A stretch of 64,000 nt of DNA from Cranoglanis bouderius (GCA_023630585.1 CM042547.1:1858450-1922449); one strand, 5' to 3'; shown: positions 34,863-45,721, numbered from the stretch's first letter. The notes: generated from the sequence alone by a model not told the origin. Numbers and translations: made by a program.

Positions 34863-35050
34863 CAATACGACATCACAAGGGCCAGAGTATGTGACTGGGG
34901 CAGGAAAGAAGACAGTGATGTAAGCCCAGTCGTGACAGTTCCACGACAGCTTTAACAGTGAGTGAATGGGGGAAATAGTGGCTACTTCAAGAAGTGATTG
35001 TGAAACTAGACAGATTATTTATTTATTTATTTATTTATTTTATTATTTAT

Positions 35051-35114
<64 letters not shown>

Positions 35115-35200
35115 TATTATTATTGTTATTATTTTGCTCCTGTAGAAGAAACAATCAAAGTTACATATGGTACTTAAAAAAATGCTACTCCTATCATTCA
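34863..35200. repeat. Right half of the foldback repeat interrupted by the CACTA-like element
   Basis: caatacgacatcacaagggc through gaagaaacaatcaaagttac parallels 11,330-11,550. Its left edge joins the broken edge at 16,852. Contains (ATT)n at about 35,057-35,132. Confidence 0.65.
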
Positions 35201-36191
35201 GAGCTGGAGTAATTCACACTCATTGTTCTTTGATTAAAAGAACCAGTCTGTTTTGTCCAGTTTGGTTGCTTGACCGTTTTTAATTTTTCTAACTTTTTTT
35301 GAGTGATTAGCTCTATGTATTGGCATTGCAAAACCACCAGTTTAAAATTTTTTTTTTATATATATTATCATTTTACTTGGTATAACTATGACAGCCATCT
35401 TTGTGTCATGGCACACAGCAAATTTTGGTTATCATTTGTTTATCATATCATTGCTCAGGATAGTCCTAGCTCCTTGGAACAAAAAAAAATTATCTCTAGA
35501 CATTATACATTACAAGGTTCATTTACATATATAATCATTTCTGTTCCTTCATGTTCACGTTCCTCTGTGCTTCTCATTTAAGTTCTCTAATTTCCCAGAG
35601 TGCAAAACTTAACCTTATTCCCAACCTATCTCAGAGCCTAAAAAGTTATAGACTGAAGTCGGACGTATAAGCAAGCAGTCTGTAACTTGCAACTTCGACC
35701 TGAAGGCCTCAAAGAAAAAAAATAAAAGAAAAGAAAAAGCTCAGGAGTCTTTCTGCCAGTGGTTCTCCATGAACAATCATCAGAGATACATATTCGTCTA
35801 ATACTTTATCTGAGAATCCTGTGCTCCTGTTGTGTGTGGACGTGCTGTATCTTGCTTGGTTGGTGTGCCAGATTTGTGCACAGAGCAATTTAGACCAGCA
35901 GCCACCCATACACCAACAATCTCAGCTCTGAATGATGATGCAGAAGCACCCCAGGCAGTAGATCTCACACACAGTGCACACACACACACAATGTGAGTCT
36001 CAGCTGATGCTGAGATATGGAGGAGTTTATGGAGGAGTCCACAGGGAAGCAGTTGTGCTGCTGAGCCAGCGTGGTAGAAGCACAGCACTGACATGTTCAT
36101 CTCACGCATCTGTTTCAGTCACTTACGCCCTCCTTCACTATCTCTCTACTACACACACCCACACCGACACAAGGCCGCATTGTTTTCAATA

Positions 36192-36262
<71 letters not shown>

Positions 36263-37586
36263 CAACAACATAGCAAGTCTACACAGCTCACAGCCTCCAT
36301 GTGTCTATGCTATACACGATACAAGATGCATGGTTGGGAAAATAGAGGTCATTTACCCCTGGGGTTCTGACACTGCTGCCAAGGCAACTAGACAAGATGG
36401 GAGGGGTCAGGAGCAAAGAATTAGCCAATAAAATAGCTCATCCCTATAACACAATCTTTAGGTGTGCCCTGAGTTGCATCAGTGGTGACATTATGGAGAT
36501 ACATCACTGTTCGCATGAAATCAGTAGAGAAATAAGAAGAGTAAAAGAGACCAGAAGACAACATACAGTATGTCTCAGCACCATTAAACAAGTCCATAGA
36601 GTAGTGTTCAAATAATATCAAGATTATTCCTTTGAAATGGCAGAAAAGGCAAAGATGACCAAAACAACTCAAAACTTTGATAAATTGAGAGGTATTTTAT
36701 TAGATTTGATATAAGATCTCTTATAAAGAACGTTACAAAGTGTGTTACATTATTATATCAGTATGACCGGGTTCTGGTGTTTTTATGCAGTTGCTTAGCT
36801 TGATTTTCCTGGCAGTCTGTTCAGATTATTGAAATTAGCCATGTGTTAGATTAGGTTAAATTGTGTGAAGAAATGTTTCAGTTGTGCTTTAAAGCAAACG
36901 TTAGCCTTCAAGCCCGGAAAAATATAGTTTTAAAAAAAAAGCAAAATGATATAATAAATCATATTTCCTTTATTCGTACTTTTTTTAGAATACACTTTTT
37001 TACAATTCATAATAATTCTCATAGATTTAATTTGCTTTTGATTTAAATTGGTTATTTAATGCGCTCTATCATACATTCATTGTTTTGATCAGCAGCTCTT
37101 TTGTATGTAAAGCACTTTGAGATTTTAACTATTATTATTACTACTAAATGTAATATATTGAGTGCAAACAAAGTTTTTCCCCCCTTAGCTCAGTGAAACA
37201 GCTGACTAAATATTTGAGGACTGATTTTTCTGGTTAAATATTGACTAACTTCTCTTGAGGGAGAAAAGGATACCTTAATCTATAACCCAGTTCTGTTGAA
37301 ATTCCTATTAGCCATCATCTTCTCTTATTGATCCAGTACATAGTCCTATACACCGAGTGATTATACACACAGTGAAGATAGATTGAGAAACCTTTGCAGG
37401 CTGACCAGACGAGTCAATGCAATGTGCCTTAAGGCTCTGTGATCTGTCCACTTAGCATCAACCCTCTGACATAACCAGGCATTACATAAAGAAGGAGTGA
37501 CAAACTAGTGAACACATAAAGCAGTGTGTCACTGTACCCATAACCGGCTGAGATGCAAACAAAACCGTTGTAGTTGTAGAACTCAC
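35201..37586. other. pde4dip intron, no gene recognised
   Basis: No supported exon was found. It contains a (CA)n tract at 36,196-36,252. Peptides around 35.8-36.1 kb on the minus strand are open but do not match myomegalin. Confidence 0.5.
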
Positions 37587-37641
37587 CGGATCGCAAGCAG
37601 TTCATGACCCGTCTTGTCATCTGGTATTTCAGAATAATCCC
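37587..37641 (-). pseudogene. pde4dip: Small pde4dip exon
   Basis: A 55-bp exon, acceptor TTGCACAG and donor GTGAGT, reading DYSEIPDDKTGHELLAIR. It resembles human DHKSEKDQAGLEPLALR. The phase left by the upstream exon would force a stop, so a splice-junction indel is likely. The upstream donor adjoins a GT microsatellite. Confidence 0.5.
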
Positions 37642-37704
37642 CTGTGCAAAAAAAAAAAAAAAAGATTTTCATTCTAATCGACAGAGTGCGGTAATGCATT
37701 ATGC

Positions 37705-37705
<1 letters not shown>

Positions 37706-37759
<54 letters not shown>

Positions 37760-37770
37760 TGTGTGTGCGC
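37706..37770. repeat. (GT)n microsatellite at a splice donor
   Basis: About 30 GT units directly follow the donor of the exon at 37,777-38,016. Confidence 0.9.
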
Positions 37771-37776
37771 GCGCAC

Positions 37777-38016
37777 TCATGGCTGCTGATCTTGGCTCTG
37801 ACTCTCTGGGCCAGTGCTGAGCTCTGGGCGAGCTGATCTCTGAAGCTCTGGCCCATGTAGTAGTCGATGTCATTGGCCCGCAGCAGCTCCTCAAAGGACT
37901 TGGTGGTGTCTCACAGGTGCTGTGTGAGGATGTGACACACACTCCGACCCTCGCGCATTCGCTGCCTCAAGTGAGAGAGCTCACGTGCTTGAGCCTGGAT
38001 CAGTGTGTCAAACTTC
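37777..38016 (-). pseudogene. pde4dip: pde4dip exon with in-frame stop
   Basis: Acceptor TTGTAG. Reads KFDTLIQAQARELSHLRQRM, REGRSVCHILTQHL, stop, DTTKSFEELLRANDIDYYMG, QSFRDQLAQ. It is very close to human KYDSLIQDQARELSYLRQKI...DTVKSFEDLLRSNDIDYYLG. The TGA at 37,911-37,913 lies in the middle of this highly conserved segment. Phase joins the exon at 39,980-40,268. Confidence 0.85.
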
Positions 38017-38164
38017 CTACAATACACAGAGAAAGAATATAAAGCCTGTTATAAATAAATAAAGAACTACATTAATAGGCAGATTAAAATAGGTTTTTAC
38101 AATTAACATTTACAATTATTATAATTTTGGTGATCTGTATGGGTGATTCAACATCTTCCCCAAA

Positions 38165-38705
38165 CCTACCTTCAGTGACTTAAGTGACTCAGTTCTCAAA
38201 CTAGTGATTTAGTTGTCAGTTTAGTAACTTTGTTCTTAATCAAGTGACTCTCTTCTTAATTAATGGCACATATCTATCATATAGTGATTTAATTCTAATT
38301 CAGTGATTTAGTTCTCATTTTAGTGACTCAGTTCACAACTGAGTGACTCAGTTCTCAGTTCAGTGATTTAGATCTCAAGTTAGTGATTTACTTCTCAATT
38401 TGGTGACTCAGTTCTCACTTCAGTGATTCAGTTATTAATTTAGTGACTCAGTTCTCAATTTAGTGACTCAGATCTCACGTCAGTGACTCAGCTGTCAATT
38501 CAGTGACTCAGTTCTCGATTTAGTGACTCAAGTCTCACCTCAGTAACTCAGGTCTCAATTTAGTGACTCAGTTCTCACCTCAGTGACTCAGTTCTCAATT
38601 TAGTGACTCAGTTCTCACTTCAGTGAATCAGTTTTCCCTTCAGTGACTCAGTTCTCAATTTAATGACTCAGTTCTCACTTCAGTGACTCAGTTCTCAATT
38701 TTATA
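38165..38705. repeat. ~20-bp minisatellite carrying AP-1 consensus sites
   Basis: About 27 units of the form AGTGACTCAGTTCTCAATTT. I count fifteen exact TGACTCA heptamers, each an AP-1 core; other units have TGATTTA or TGATTCA variants. It lies in a pde4dip intron. Confidence 0.85.
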
Positions 38706-39334
38706 GAACCAACTTTAGATCCAAGAGTCAGATCAATACTCATTCATCTGAACAAACATGTTTTGAACCTACAGTTGATTGTTGGTGACCTCTTTCTTGA
38801 AGCATTCAGGTCTAAATTCGTCCATCTGAGTAGTATGCTTTAAAGAGTGTGGTGTTGTGTGAAACTGTGTGGGTTTATATATTGTATATATAATTATTAC
38901 GCAGCTCTTTGGTGCCTGGGACTGTAATTGGTCAGCTGAAGCATTGGGAGGTCTGGAAAAGCAGCGGGATCTCTCTACTGTTTCATATCGCTCACATCAC
39001 TACAGCAACACTCCCTTTACCAAATAGAGCCTCTTCACTAAAATGGGCAACAGCTGCATGGTGACATCTTGTGTAATAAAACTGCTACTACAACTGGCCT
39101 AAAATTGATTATTTAAATATTAATTTCAACTTATTTTCATTCAATTTAATGAAAGGTTCGATTCTATATTATCACTAAATAATTCTCAAACTTTATTATA
39201 CTGTGAATCAAATTTTTGAGAAATCTTCAAATGAATATACAATATATCTGAACATGTTGTTGTTGTTGTTGTTTTTTAATTATTGGAAGGTTAAATATAG
39301 CAGAAATAATGACAAATATATACAGTTGACCAGT
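38706..39334. other. Intron, nothing recognised
   Basis: AT-rich with a short (TTG)n at about 39,258. No exon or repeat end identified. Confidence 0.5.
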
Positions 39335-39945
39335 CGTGTGAAAAAATAAGTACATCCCATGGAAATTGTTGGCTTTTTTGACATATTTGGACAAGCAAAC
39401 ATTTGATACTCTTTGAAACAGTGCCTATTAATAAAGCTGATACACTCTATCAAATGACATAAAATTGACATTTTGTAGTCATTTTCACAATTTAAATAAA
39501 CAAAAACAGATCAGTCACATGGAAAAAGTAAGTACACCCCTACATTTATCACACCTTCAAATCCATAAAATTAGAATCAGGTGCTGAAGATTGGGTGCCA
39601 GTGATTAAAACCTGCTTAGGGAGTGCAGGTGGAACCTGTCTTATTTATACCCCTCTCATATCTAATGTCTAGTGTTCCCTTTGCTATTGAGGTGTGTGGT
39701 GTCATCATGCCAAGATCTAAAGAGCTCTGTAAGAAAACAGGGTTGGTTTCTGAGGCCAAGGGTGTACTTACTTTTTCCACAGAAGAATATCACATCTATT
39801 GATATTTCTGTTGAATAAATGATTGAAAAAGTTTCAAAGATGATCAAATGTCTGCTTGAACATGTGAACTACAAGCTTTCAAATTTCCAGGAAGCTTTCA
39901 AACACTTAATCATTACACCCAGCAACGTTAAAAAAAAAAAAGTAT
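39335..39945. mobile_element. Tc1-derived non-autonomous element
   Basis: gtgaaaaaataagtacatcc at the left, gtgtacttactttttccac and a degenerate tail at the right. A start-like catcatgccaagatctaaag (MPRSKEL, a Tc1 transposase opening) lies at about 39,703. The transposase body is deleted. Confidence 0.6.
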
Positions 39946-39979
39946 ACCATAAGCCTGCATGTAAGCATCTGTTACTCAC

Positions 39980-40268
39980 CCAGTCCTGGTCTTGGCCTCC
40001 TCCTCATCATGACCTTTGCCATTCCTCAGCTGTTCCTCCAGAGATGTTATGCGGGTCACCAGCTCCCACAGATCCCTGTCGTCCCGGTTCGACTTTCTGG
40101 GGGTGGAGTTTGGAGTGGTGTCCTGAAAGCGAGACTGCAAGCTGAGCACCAGAGACTGGGAGCAAGAGAGCTGCACCTGCAGATCCTCCACCTGCTGCTG
40201 CAGAGACTCAACATCACCTCCTGCTCGGTCCGCCGCACCCAGACCAGACCACCACTGAGACGCGCCAT
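39980..40268 (-). pseudogene. pde4dip: pde4dip coiled-coil exon
   Basis: A 289-bp exon, acceptor ATGCTGAG and donor GTGAGT. Reads DVESLQQQVEDLQVQLSCSQ, LVLSLQSRFQ, then DLWELVTRITSLEEQLRNG. It aligns with human LRKDIKDLKAQLQNANKVIQ and DLESLIQRVSQLEAQLPKNG. Both flanking phases join. Open in frame. Confidence 0.8.
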
Positions 40269-40369
40269 CTCAGCATGAGAGAGATGTGCACAGTTCGAGA
40301 TCGTCAAATTCTGTACAGGGATGGAGGAACTGATATCAGGAACCTATATCTACTCTAGATACAGAACTG

Positions 40370-40855
40370 TGCAAAGGTTTTAGGCACCCTATTTTTTTTA
40401 GTACAAACTATATCTTGTTATAGATTTTTTATTTTATGACTACATGATAAAGTCAGTACAAAAACCATTTTAGATTCCCAAACATTAGTTTTCTAGGACA
40501 AAATTAAATGTTACAGAAAAATGTTTGTATGTCATGAAAGAAAGCAGCATATTACGTAAGAGACACTTTTCAGACAAAAAGCACAATGAAGGCTGCTGGA
40601 AAGTCAAAGTCTCCAGAAGAACTGTGGCTGGTTCTGCAAGATACTCAATAAAACTTATCAGCTCATTTCCTTATAAAACTGCACTAATTGTACCGGAGAC
40701 TACTATTTTAATTTTTAGTTTTATTTTTTTGTCACACCAAATATTGACTTTGTTTCATTTACTACTGTTTACTGCTCTTTACTGTATTTTTAAAAAAAAA
40801 TCTACAGCATTTCTTTGCATGTGCCTAAAACTTCTGCACAGTACTGTATATCAGA
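40370..40855. mobile_element. Tc1-derived MITE
   Basis: The inverted ends actgtgcaaaggttttaggc and gcctaaaacttctgcacag bound about 490 bp. The interior keeps a piece of Tc1 transposase (SPEELWLVLQD-like) and the gtcacaccaaatattgactt tail also seen at 49.4 kb. Confidence 0.7.
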
Positions 40856-41075
40856 AAATCTAAAAGTGAGTTGATTATTATGTCATGTATTCGTGTTCTG
40901 TAATAGTCATTGATTAAGTTCATGTGCCCCCTAGTGTCAGCACACAGCCATGACAGTTACCCCTCTTACAAACACATAAAACAGTAATTCACTGTAGTGA
41001 ATTTTATATGCATTTTTTACAATAAACAATCTGAGTGAAATAACAAATTCTTTACATTCAACTTTGATGTAAAGT

Positions 41076-41078
<3 letters not shown>

Positions 41079-41168
<90 letters not shown>
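41079..41168. repeat. (GATA)n microsatellite
   Basis: About 22 TAGA units, followed by a short SINE-like tail with ggttaagggccttgctcaag at 41,290-41,390. Confidence 0.95.
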
Positions 41169-41849
41169 AGCCTTTATTTTTCACATATACATTACAGCAC
41201 AGTAAAATTCTTATCCCTCATATCCCAGATTGTTAGGAAGTTGGGGTCAGAGCGCAGGGTCAGCCATGATATGACACCCCTGGTGCAGAGAGGGTTAAGG
41301 GCCTTGCTCAAGAGCCCAACAGTGGCAGCTTGGCAGTGCTGGGGTTTGAACCCTTCTGATCAGTAACCCAGAGCCTTGTATCAATGTATTAATCTGTCTC
41401 ACTGTCTGGTATATAAACTGGAAAGTCTCAGACTGCTAGATCCTACAGAGAATTGTGAGAATAGCTGAGAAGATCATCAGGGTCTCTTTTTCCCCACCAT
41501 TGACACCTCTTAACACAAATGCTGCATCTGTAAGGCCACCTGGTGGTGGCAGCATTTGTGGTAAGAGGACGACCCCTCAAACCCCATTCATGGACTCTTC
41601 ACCTTCCTGCAATCTGGTAGAAGGTGCTAGAGCATCTATGCCGCCACCACCAGTCTTCACAATAGGTACCTCCATGAGGCAAAAAAATTTACTCAACACA
41701 ATGTGGCCTCCTAACACCCACCTGGTCTAATCAAACCTTTTTACACACAATTGCTTGCAATCATCTCACACTGTAGTCCCATGTAACATGCCGATGTATT
41801 GCCACGTGTTGCACCTGAATAAACATTTCATTCCAATATGCACAAGTTA

Positions 41850-42045
41850 TATAGCTCAGTGATTAAGATGTTGGGGTACTGATTGGAAGGTTGTGAGTAC
41901 AAACCCCAGCACGGCCAAGCCACCACTGTTGGGCCCTTGAACAAGGCCCTTAACCCTCAAATACTCAGCTGTATAAATGAGATTAATGTAAGTCTCTCTG
42001 GATAAGGGCATCTGCCAAATGACATAAATGTAAATGTAAGAACGA
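41850..42045 (+). repeat. tRNA-derived SINE
   Basis: The head has A-box-like tagctcagtgattaagat and B-box-like ggttgtgagtacaaacccc. The body has gggcccttgaacaaggccct and the tail ataagggcatctgccaaat. A related copy lies inverted at about 54.32-54.50 kb. Confidence 0.75.
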
Positions 42046-42055
42046 GTAAAGAGAC

Positions 42056-42169
42056 CTGGGCTGCTGGTGTCATATCTTTCAACTTCATTCTCACTGCGGC
42101 CGCACATCTCGTAGCCCAGGTCCTGCAGGTCCACCTGTACCTGCTTGCTGTTGTGCTGCACTGGTGTCT
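42056..42169 (-). pseudogene. pde4dip: pde4dip exon with conserved myomegalin motif
   Basis: Acceptor CCAGCAG and donor GTCTCT. Reads NSKQVQVDLQDLGYEMCGRS then ENEVERYDTSSP, nearly identical to human KQIQVDLQDLGYETCGRSEN. This is the strongest single piece of evidence for pde4dip. Phases join both neighbours. No lesion. Confidence 0.9.
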
Positions 42170-42260
42170 CTGCTGGGGGGGAGGAGTAAAAGTTAAATTC
42201 AAATTGCTTTTGGATAGCATATCAACTAAAATCAGTCTGACAGTTATAGGAAACACTTAC

Positions 42261-42354
42261 TGAGTTGTTCCCTGGACTCTCTGAGCCTCTCTGCTTGGGT
42301 CTGCATGATGGTTTTAGACACCATAAGTCTCTCCTACAGCTTTTGCTGCACTAG
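42261..42354 (-). pseudogene. pde4dip: pde4dip coiled-coil exon with in-frame stop
   Basis: Reads LVQQKL, stop, ERLMVSKTIMQTQAERLRES, matching human YQDLQEKLLLSEATVFAQAN. The TAG at 42,334-42,336 stands where human has Gln (CAG to TAG). Strong donor GTAAGTG; acceptor AAG is weak. Confidence 0.75.
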
Positions 42355-42477
42355 CTTCAGGTCCAAATACAGACACAAAAAAATCACATTTTATACCAAC
42401 TATTAGAAGGAAACACCAGAAAACACTTTCCCTGCCCTCCAATAATGTTTTCCAGCCTCACTGACTTGCCTTTGCTA

Positions 42478-43448
42478 CAGTGAGGGGAAATAATTATTCC
42501 AGCAAACTGTACCTGGTGTCATTATAAAAAATATTTTCATTGGTTGAGAAGATTTCACACAACAAGTAGCAATCATGGGGAAGGTGAAGAGGCTTCCTAA
42601 AGTTCTCAAGGACAATATTATTAAACAACACCCGAATGGAGTGTTGAACCATAGCAAAGACCTTAAACATTACTGGCAGTAAAACTTGCTCGATGATAGG
42701 CAGGTGGTAAGTTTCATGGAAACAAACACCTGGACAGGGGCACTATGCAAAATTTCGCAACACACTCTCCAACTAATGATAAGGAAAGTAAGAAGAAAGA
42801 CAGCAGTCACTAGAAAAGCACGGTGGTGGGAGCATCATGATATGGTGCTGCTTCTCTGCAAATGGCACTGAGGCATTACATGCCATTGAAGGAAACATGA
42901 ATGGAGCGATGCACCGGGACGTTAGAAGAGAATTTAATCTTGTCAGTCAAGAAACTGAATCTGAGGAGAACTTGGAAGTTTCAACAAAACAATGACCCCC
43001 AACATACAACCAAAATAACTCAAGAAGGCCTTGCATGGCCTCACTAATCTCCTGACTTGAATATCATGAAAGTTCATTGAGGAATTCATGAGTGTATCAG
43101 CGGGAGCCTCGCAACTTTGAGGAATTGACGACGATTTGCCGAGAGGAGTGGGCCAGAATTGAACCACAATACTGCAAAAAAGTGAATTACTTCTTATCGT
43201 AAACGTCTCAACATCGCCTTGGCTACACAAATGTTGGTAATTTGTGGTGTCAAAATACTTTTTTTCCCCTGTCAATTTTTATGTTTTTTTGTTTTGTATG
43301 CTTATGAATTCACACTTTTTTGTTCATATTTATAAGCACAAAGCCAAAAGACATACTATGTGTAAATTTGAAGTGGATATATGCACTGGAAGTATATTAC
43401 TATAAACAACAAAAACAAACGTGTCCCAAAACTTATTTCCCCTCACTG
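42478..43448 (+). mobile_element. Tc1-like transposon, degenerate
   Basis: TA flanks and inverted ends CAGTGAGGGGAAATAA / TTATTTCCCCTCACTG. The plus strand starts MGKVKRLPKVLKDNIIKQHP, continues with KHGGG-like and [20 protein letters not shown] pieces, and has many stops and an internal deletion. Confidence 0.85.
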
Positions 43449-43982
43449 TATTTTCCCATTTAAGAGCAATTTTAAAATGATTTTTTATTGTTTCCAAAAA
43501 CTAGGCCCCAGACCAGAGCAAAACAAGGAGCAGAGAGGAATTGGTAGACTCAACACATATAATATGTGCTTTCTTATTTTAGTAAAAGAAAAAAAAAAGG
43601 CAGATCATTAAGATCTAACATAATTTAAATGGATGTATTTGAAAAAAGATTGACAGATCATTTGATAAAAGGATGATAGACCCACATTTAATATGATTAA
43701 AAATGTTTTAATTGAACCTATCATTAAGTCCTACACAAATTTCGTCTTGTAAATGACCAGTCAGTTGGCATGGATAATACGTACTTCTAATTTGTGACAT
43801 AAACAGCTCTCTGAGGGACTTTCTACCTATGTGGAGTGGGAAAGCTGTGCTCCCTGGTCTAGACAAAGCACTCTGATGCATCTCTTTTTGCCCTCACAAG
43901 GTTCAGGCTGCCACTGCACTCCTCTTCCTCTCTGCTCATCTGAGCATCTGTGTGTTTCTTCCTCTGCCTCGCTTGTTCTCAC

Positions 43983-44031
43983 TGAGCTTCGAAGCTCTTC
44001 GTTCTCTGCACGCAGGCTGAGCAATGCTTTC
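43983..44031 (-). pseudogene. pde4dip: Short pde4dip exon
   Basis: Acceptor ATCCTAG. Reads KALLSLRAENEELRSS up to a strong donor GTGAGAAC, matching human NTMLSLCLENAELKEQ. The frame stays open to about 43,834 (SEAEEETHRCSDEQRGRG), so a longer exon cannot be excluded. Confidence 0.65.
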
Positions 44032-44115
44032 CTAGGATAACACACCACATCATTTTGCGTCAGGATGATGGTGATCTCTAGACAACACATTTCTAATCAT
44101 TGTGGATGCACACAC

Positions 44116-44278
44116 CTCATCTGAGAGAAAGAGGTGAAGCTGGCTGGGCCTTTAGTTCCCACAGTTCCCGCTCCACCGCCTGCTTCTGTTCCACTAACAG
44201 CTTTACCTCAGACAGCCCCTGGCCCTCCACCTCCGCAGGAGTCTGAGATAGCATGGGTCCTCCAGGCTGCTCGTAGCC
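44116..44278 (-). pseudogene. pde4dip: pde4dip exon with 1-bp deletion
   Basis: Acceptor ATTACAG and donor GTGTGT. Reads VKLLVEQKQAVERELWELKA in one frame, then SFTSFSQMR in another, together matching human LEEKRKAEEELKELKAQIEE and GFSSVSHIR. A length of 163 bp instead of a phase-compatible 164 shows a one-base loss near 44,143. This is the most 5' pde4dip exon found. Confidence 0.75.
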
Positions 44279-44395
44279 CTGTAATGTTAGAAGAAGATAG
44301 AATGATTCACTGGATGGACAGTTGTCTCAGGGTCAGATGTTTCTATACCTAGACCACCACAAGCTTCAGTACTGTAATCTGCTATCTGCACATAC

Positions 44396-44590
44396 ATTCA
44401 CCATCCACTTTATTAGGAACACCTGTACACACCAATTTCCAGTCTTCAAAGTCACAGAGATCACATTGTTTCCCTGTTCTGATGTTTGATGTGAACATTA
44501 ACTAAAGCTCTTGACCTGTATCTCCATAATAGCTGTAGCTGCCACATGACTGGCTGACTGGATAACGCTGCAATCCATTGTACTCGGAAC
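44396..44590. mobile_element. Tc1-type transposon fragment (TTATTAGGAACACC family)
   Basis: ccatccactttattaggaac marks the left end. The interior (ctgatgtttgatgtgaacat) is the reverse complement of 45.99-46.02 kb. Confidence 0.55.
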
Positions 44591-44662
44591 GTGGACCTCT
44601 GACATGGAAAAATGAAATGGAATCGTCAGTCAAGTTGGAATTCCAAGTCGGAAACATTCACC

Positions 44663-44667
<5 letters not shown>

Positions 44668-44731
<64 letters not shown>
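44668..44731. repeat. (CA)n microsatellite
   Basis: About 32 CA units. Confidence 0.95.
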
Positions 44732-44733
<2 letters not shown>

Positions 44734-44764
44734 CTTATATAGAAACTACTGAGGAACCTGGGAG

Positions 44765-45230
44765 GGTAACAATGGTCTTGAATTTCCTCCATTTGTACAC
44801 AATCTGTCTGACTGTGGATTATCCAAACTCCAAACACTTTAAAGATAGTTTTATAACCTTTTCCAGCCTGTTGAGCATCAACAACTCCTTTTCTGAGGTC
44901 CTCAGAAATCTTTGTTCATGCCATGATACACTTCCACAAACTTGTGATGTGAAAATCAGACTTTGATATAAAATAGATCCCTGTTCTTTAAATTAAACAG
45001 GGTGCTCATGCACACCTTCAAATTAACTGTTAATCCTAGAGGTTCACATACTTTTGGCACTCACAGATATGTAATATTGCATAATTTCCCTCAATAAATA
45101 AATGACCGAGTATAATATTTTTGTGTCATTTGTTTAATTGGGTTCTCTTTATCTACTTTTAGGACTTAGGTCATATTTATGCAGATATATAGAAAATTCT
45201 AAATGGTTGAACTTTCATGCACCACTGTAA
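44765..45230 (-). mobile_element. Tc1-like remnant
   Basis: On the minus strand, 44,765-44,925 encodes an eroded Tc1 HTH (KISEDLRK-like, then a helix with YK and ST-RQIVYKWRK-like residues). The flanks aggttcacatacttttggca and aaagtt-like ends are known from a widespread fish family. Confidence 0.6.
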
Positions 45231-45600
45231 TAACACTTTTTTATATTTTAGTCCTACAGCTGTCATGCCGAGCACAAAACCAAATTTAAAATATGGAGGA
45301 AACACAGTAAGCGTGCACTACAGTGCACTACAAACCAACACAAAAGTAGAAGAATGCATTTTTTAGTACAGCTAACATATGCATAAACCTTTGCTGTATT
45401 CTGAAATTTGGTGTCTCATTATTGACTCCTGAAAGAGCTAAGGATTATCCATGACCAAATCCAAACATGCATCAAAAATTCCCCTCACTAAGCCAACACT
45501 GCTCCATTATTCTCAGCACATAATGTTCTCTGGTGGCATTAAACTCCTTATAGTCTGAGTCAGGAGTGGTGGCTGATTCTCAGAGTGGCCCGATTCTGAC

Positions 45601-45721
45601 CTGACAGTGCATCGTGCAGGTTGCAGATGAAGTAATCTCTGTAGTCCTCAGGCAGAGCCATGAATGTCCCACCCATTACAATAAACTCCACCTTATCCAC
45701 ACTGTGGCCCAGATGCTTCAG
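45601..45721 (-). pseudogene. elp3: Orphan elp3 exon
   Basis: Elp3 is the catalytic radical-SAM/acetyltransferase subunit of Elongator (tRNA wobble uridine modification). This 121-bp block has acceptor TGTGTGTAG and donor GTCAGA. It reads [20 protein letters not shown] then [20 protein letters not shown], almost identical to vertebrate ELP3. One visible change is Cys where ELP3 has Arg in YFIRNLHD, a C-to-T change in a CG context. No neighbouring elp3 exons were found on either side. Inference: a duplicated or captured exon, not a working gene. Confidence 0.85.

Larger units (their letters stand above)
1..44278 (-). pseudogene. pde4dip: pde4dip (myomegalin)-like gene, decayed and 5'-truncated
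   Basis: Myomegalin is a large coiled-coil scaffold of the centrosome and Golgi. Seventeen exon-like blocks on the minus strand follow the order of the human protein, from the segment with LKELKAQ (exon at 44.1-44.3 kb), through VDLQDLGYE-CGRSENE (42.1 kb), DIDYYMGQSFR (37.8 kb) and EEHLREIR (8.7 kb), to HVVGHWDDF (base 1-105). Seen directly: splice sites, and reading phases that join at many junctions (for example 42,354/42,169/40,268/38,016, and 3,208/2,890/2,680/420/105). Also seen: in-frame stops at 42,334-42,336, 37,911-37,913 and 7,441-7,443, each at an aligned Arg, Lys or Gln position, and one-base frameshifts in the exons at 44.1-44.3 and 3.0-3.2 kb. The N-terminal half was not found upstream. 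Inference: a pseudogene or dying duplicate. Base-calling error could explain single lesions but hardly all of them. Confidence 0.8.

Noticed and set aside
35709..36109. Open minus-strand frames that might be a missing pde4dip exon
   Set aside because: No similarity to the expected myomegalin segment, and no convincing splice pair.
38165..38705. CRISPR-like array of 20-bp repeats
   Set aside because: Units are contiguous with no unique spacers, in vertebrate intronic DNA. It is a minisatellite.
41850..41920. Possible tRNA gene
   Set aside because: Only A- and B-box-like motifs of a SINE head. No complete cloverleaf, and a SINE body follows.
3000..44278. Assignment of the minus-strand gene to cdk5rap2 instead of pde4dip
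   Set aside because: The VDLQDLGYE-CGRSENE, EEHLREIR and HVVGHWDDF segments follow the myomegalin order and wording more closely, although the two are paralogues.
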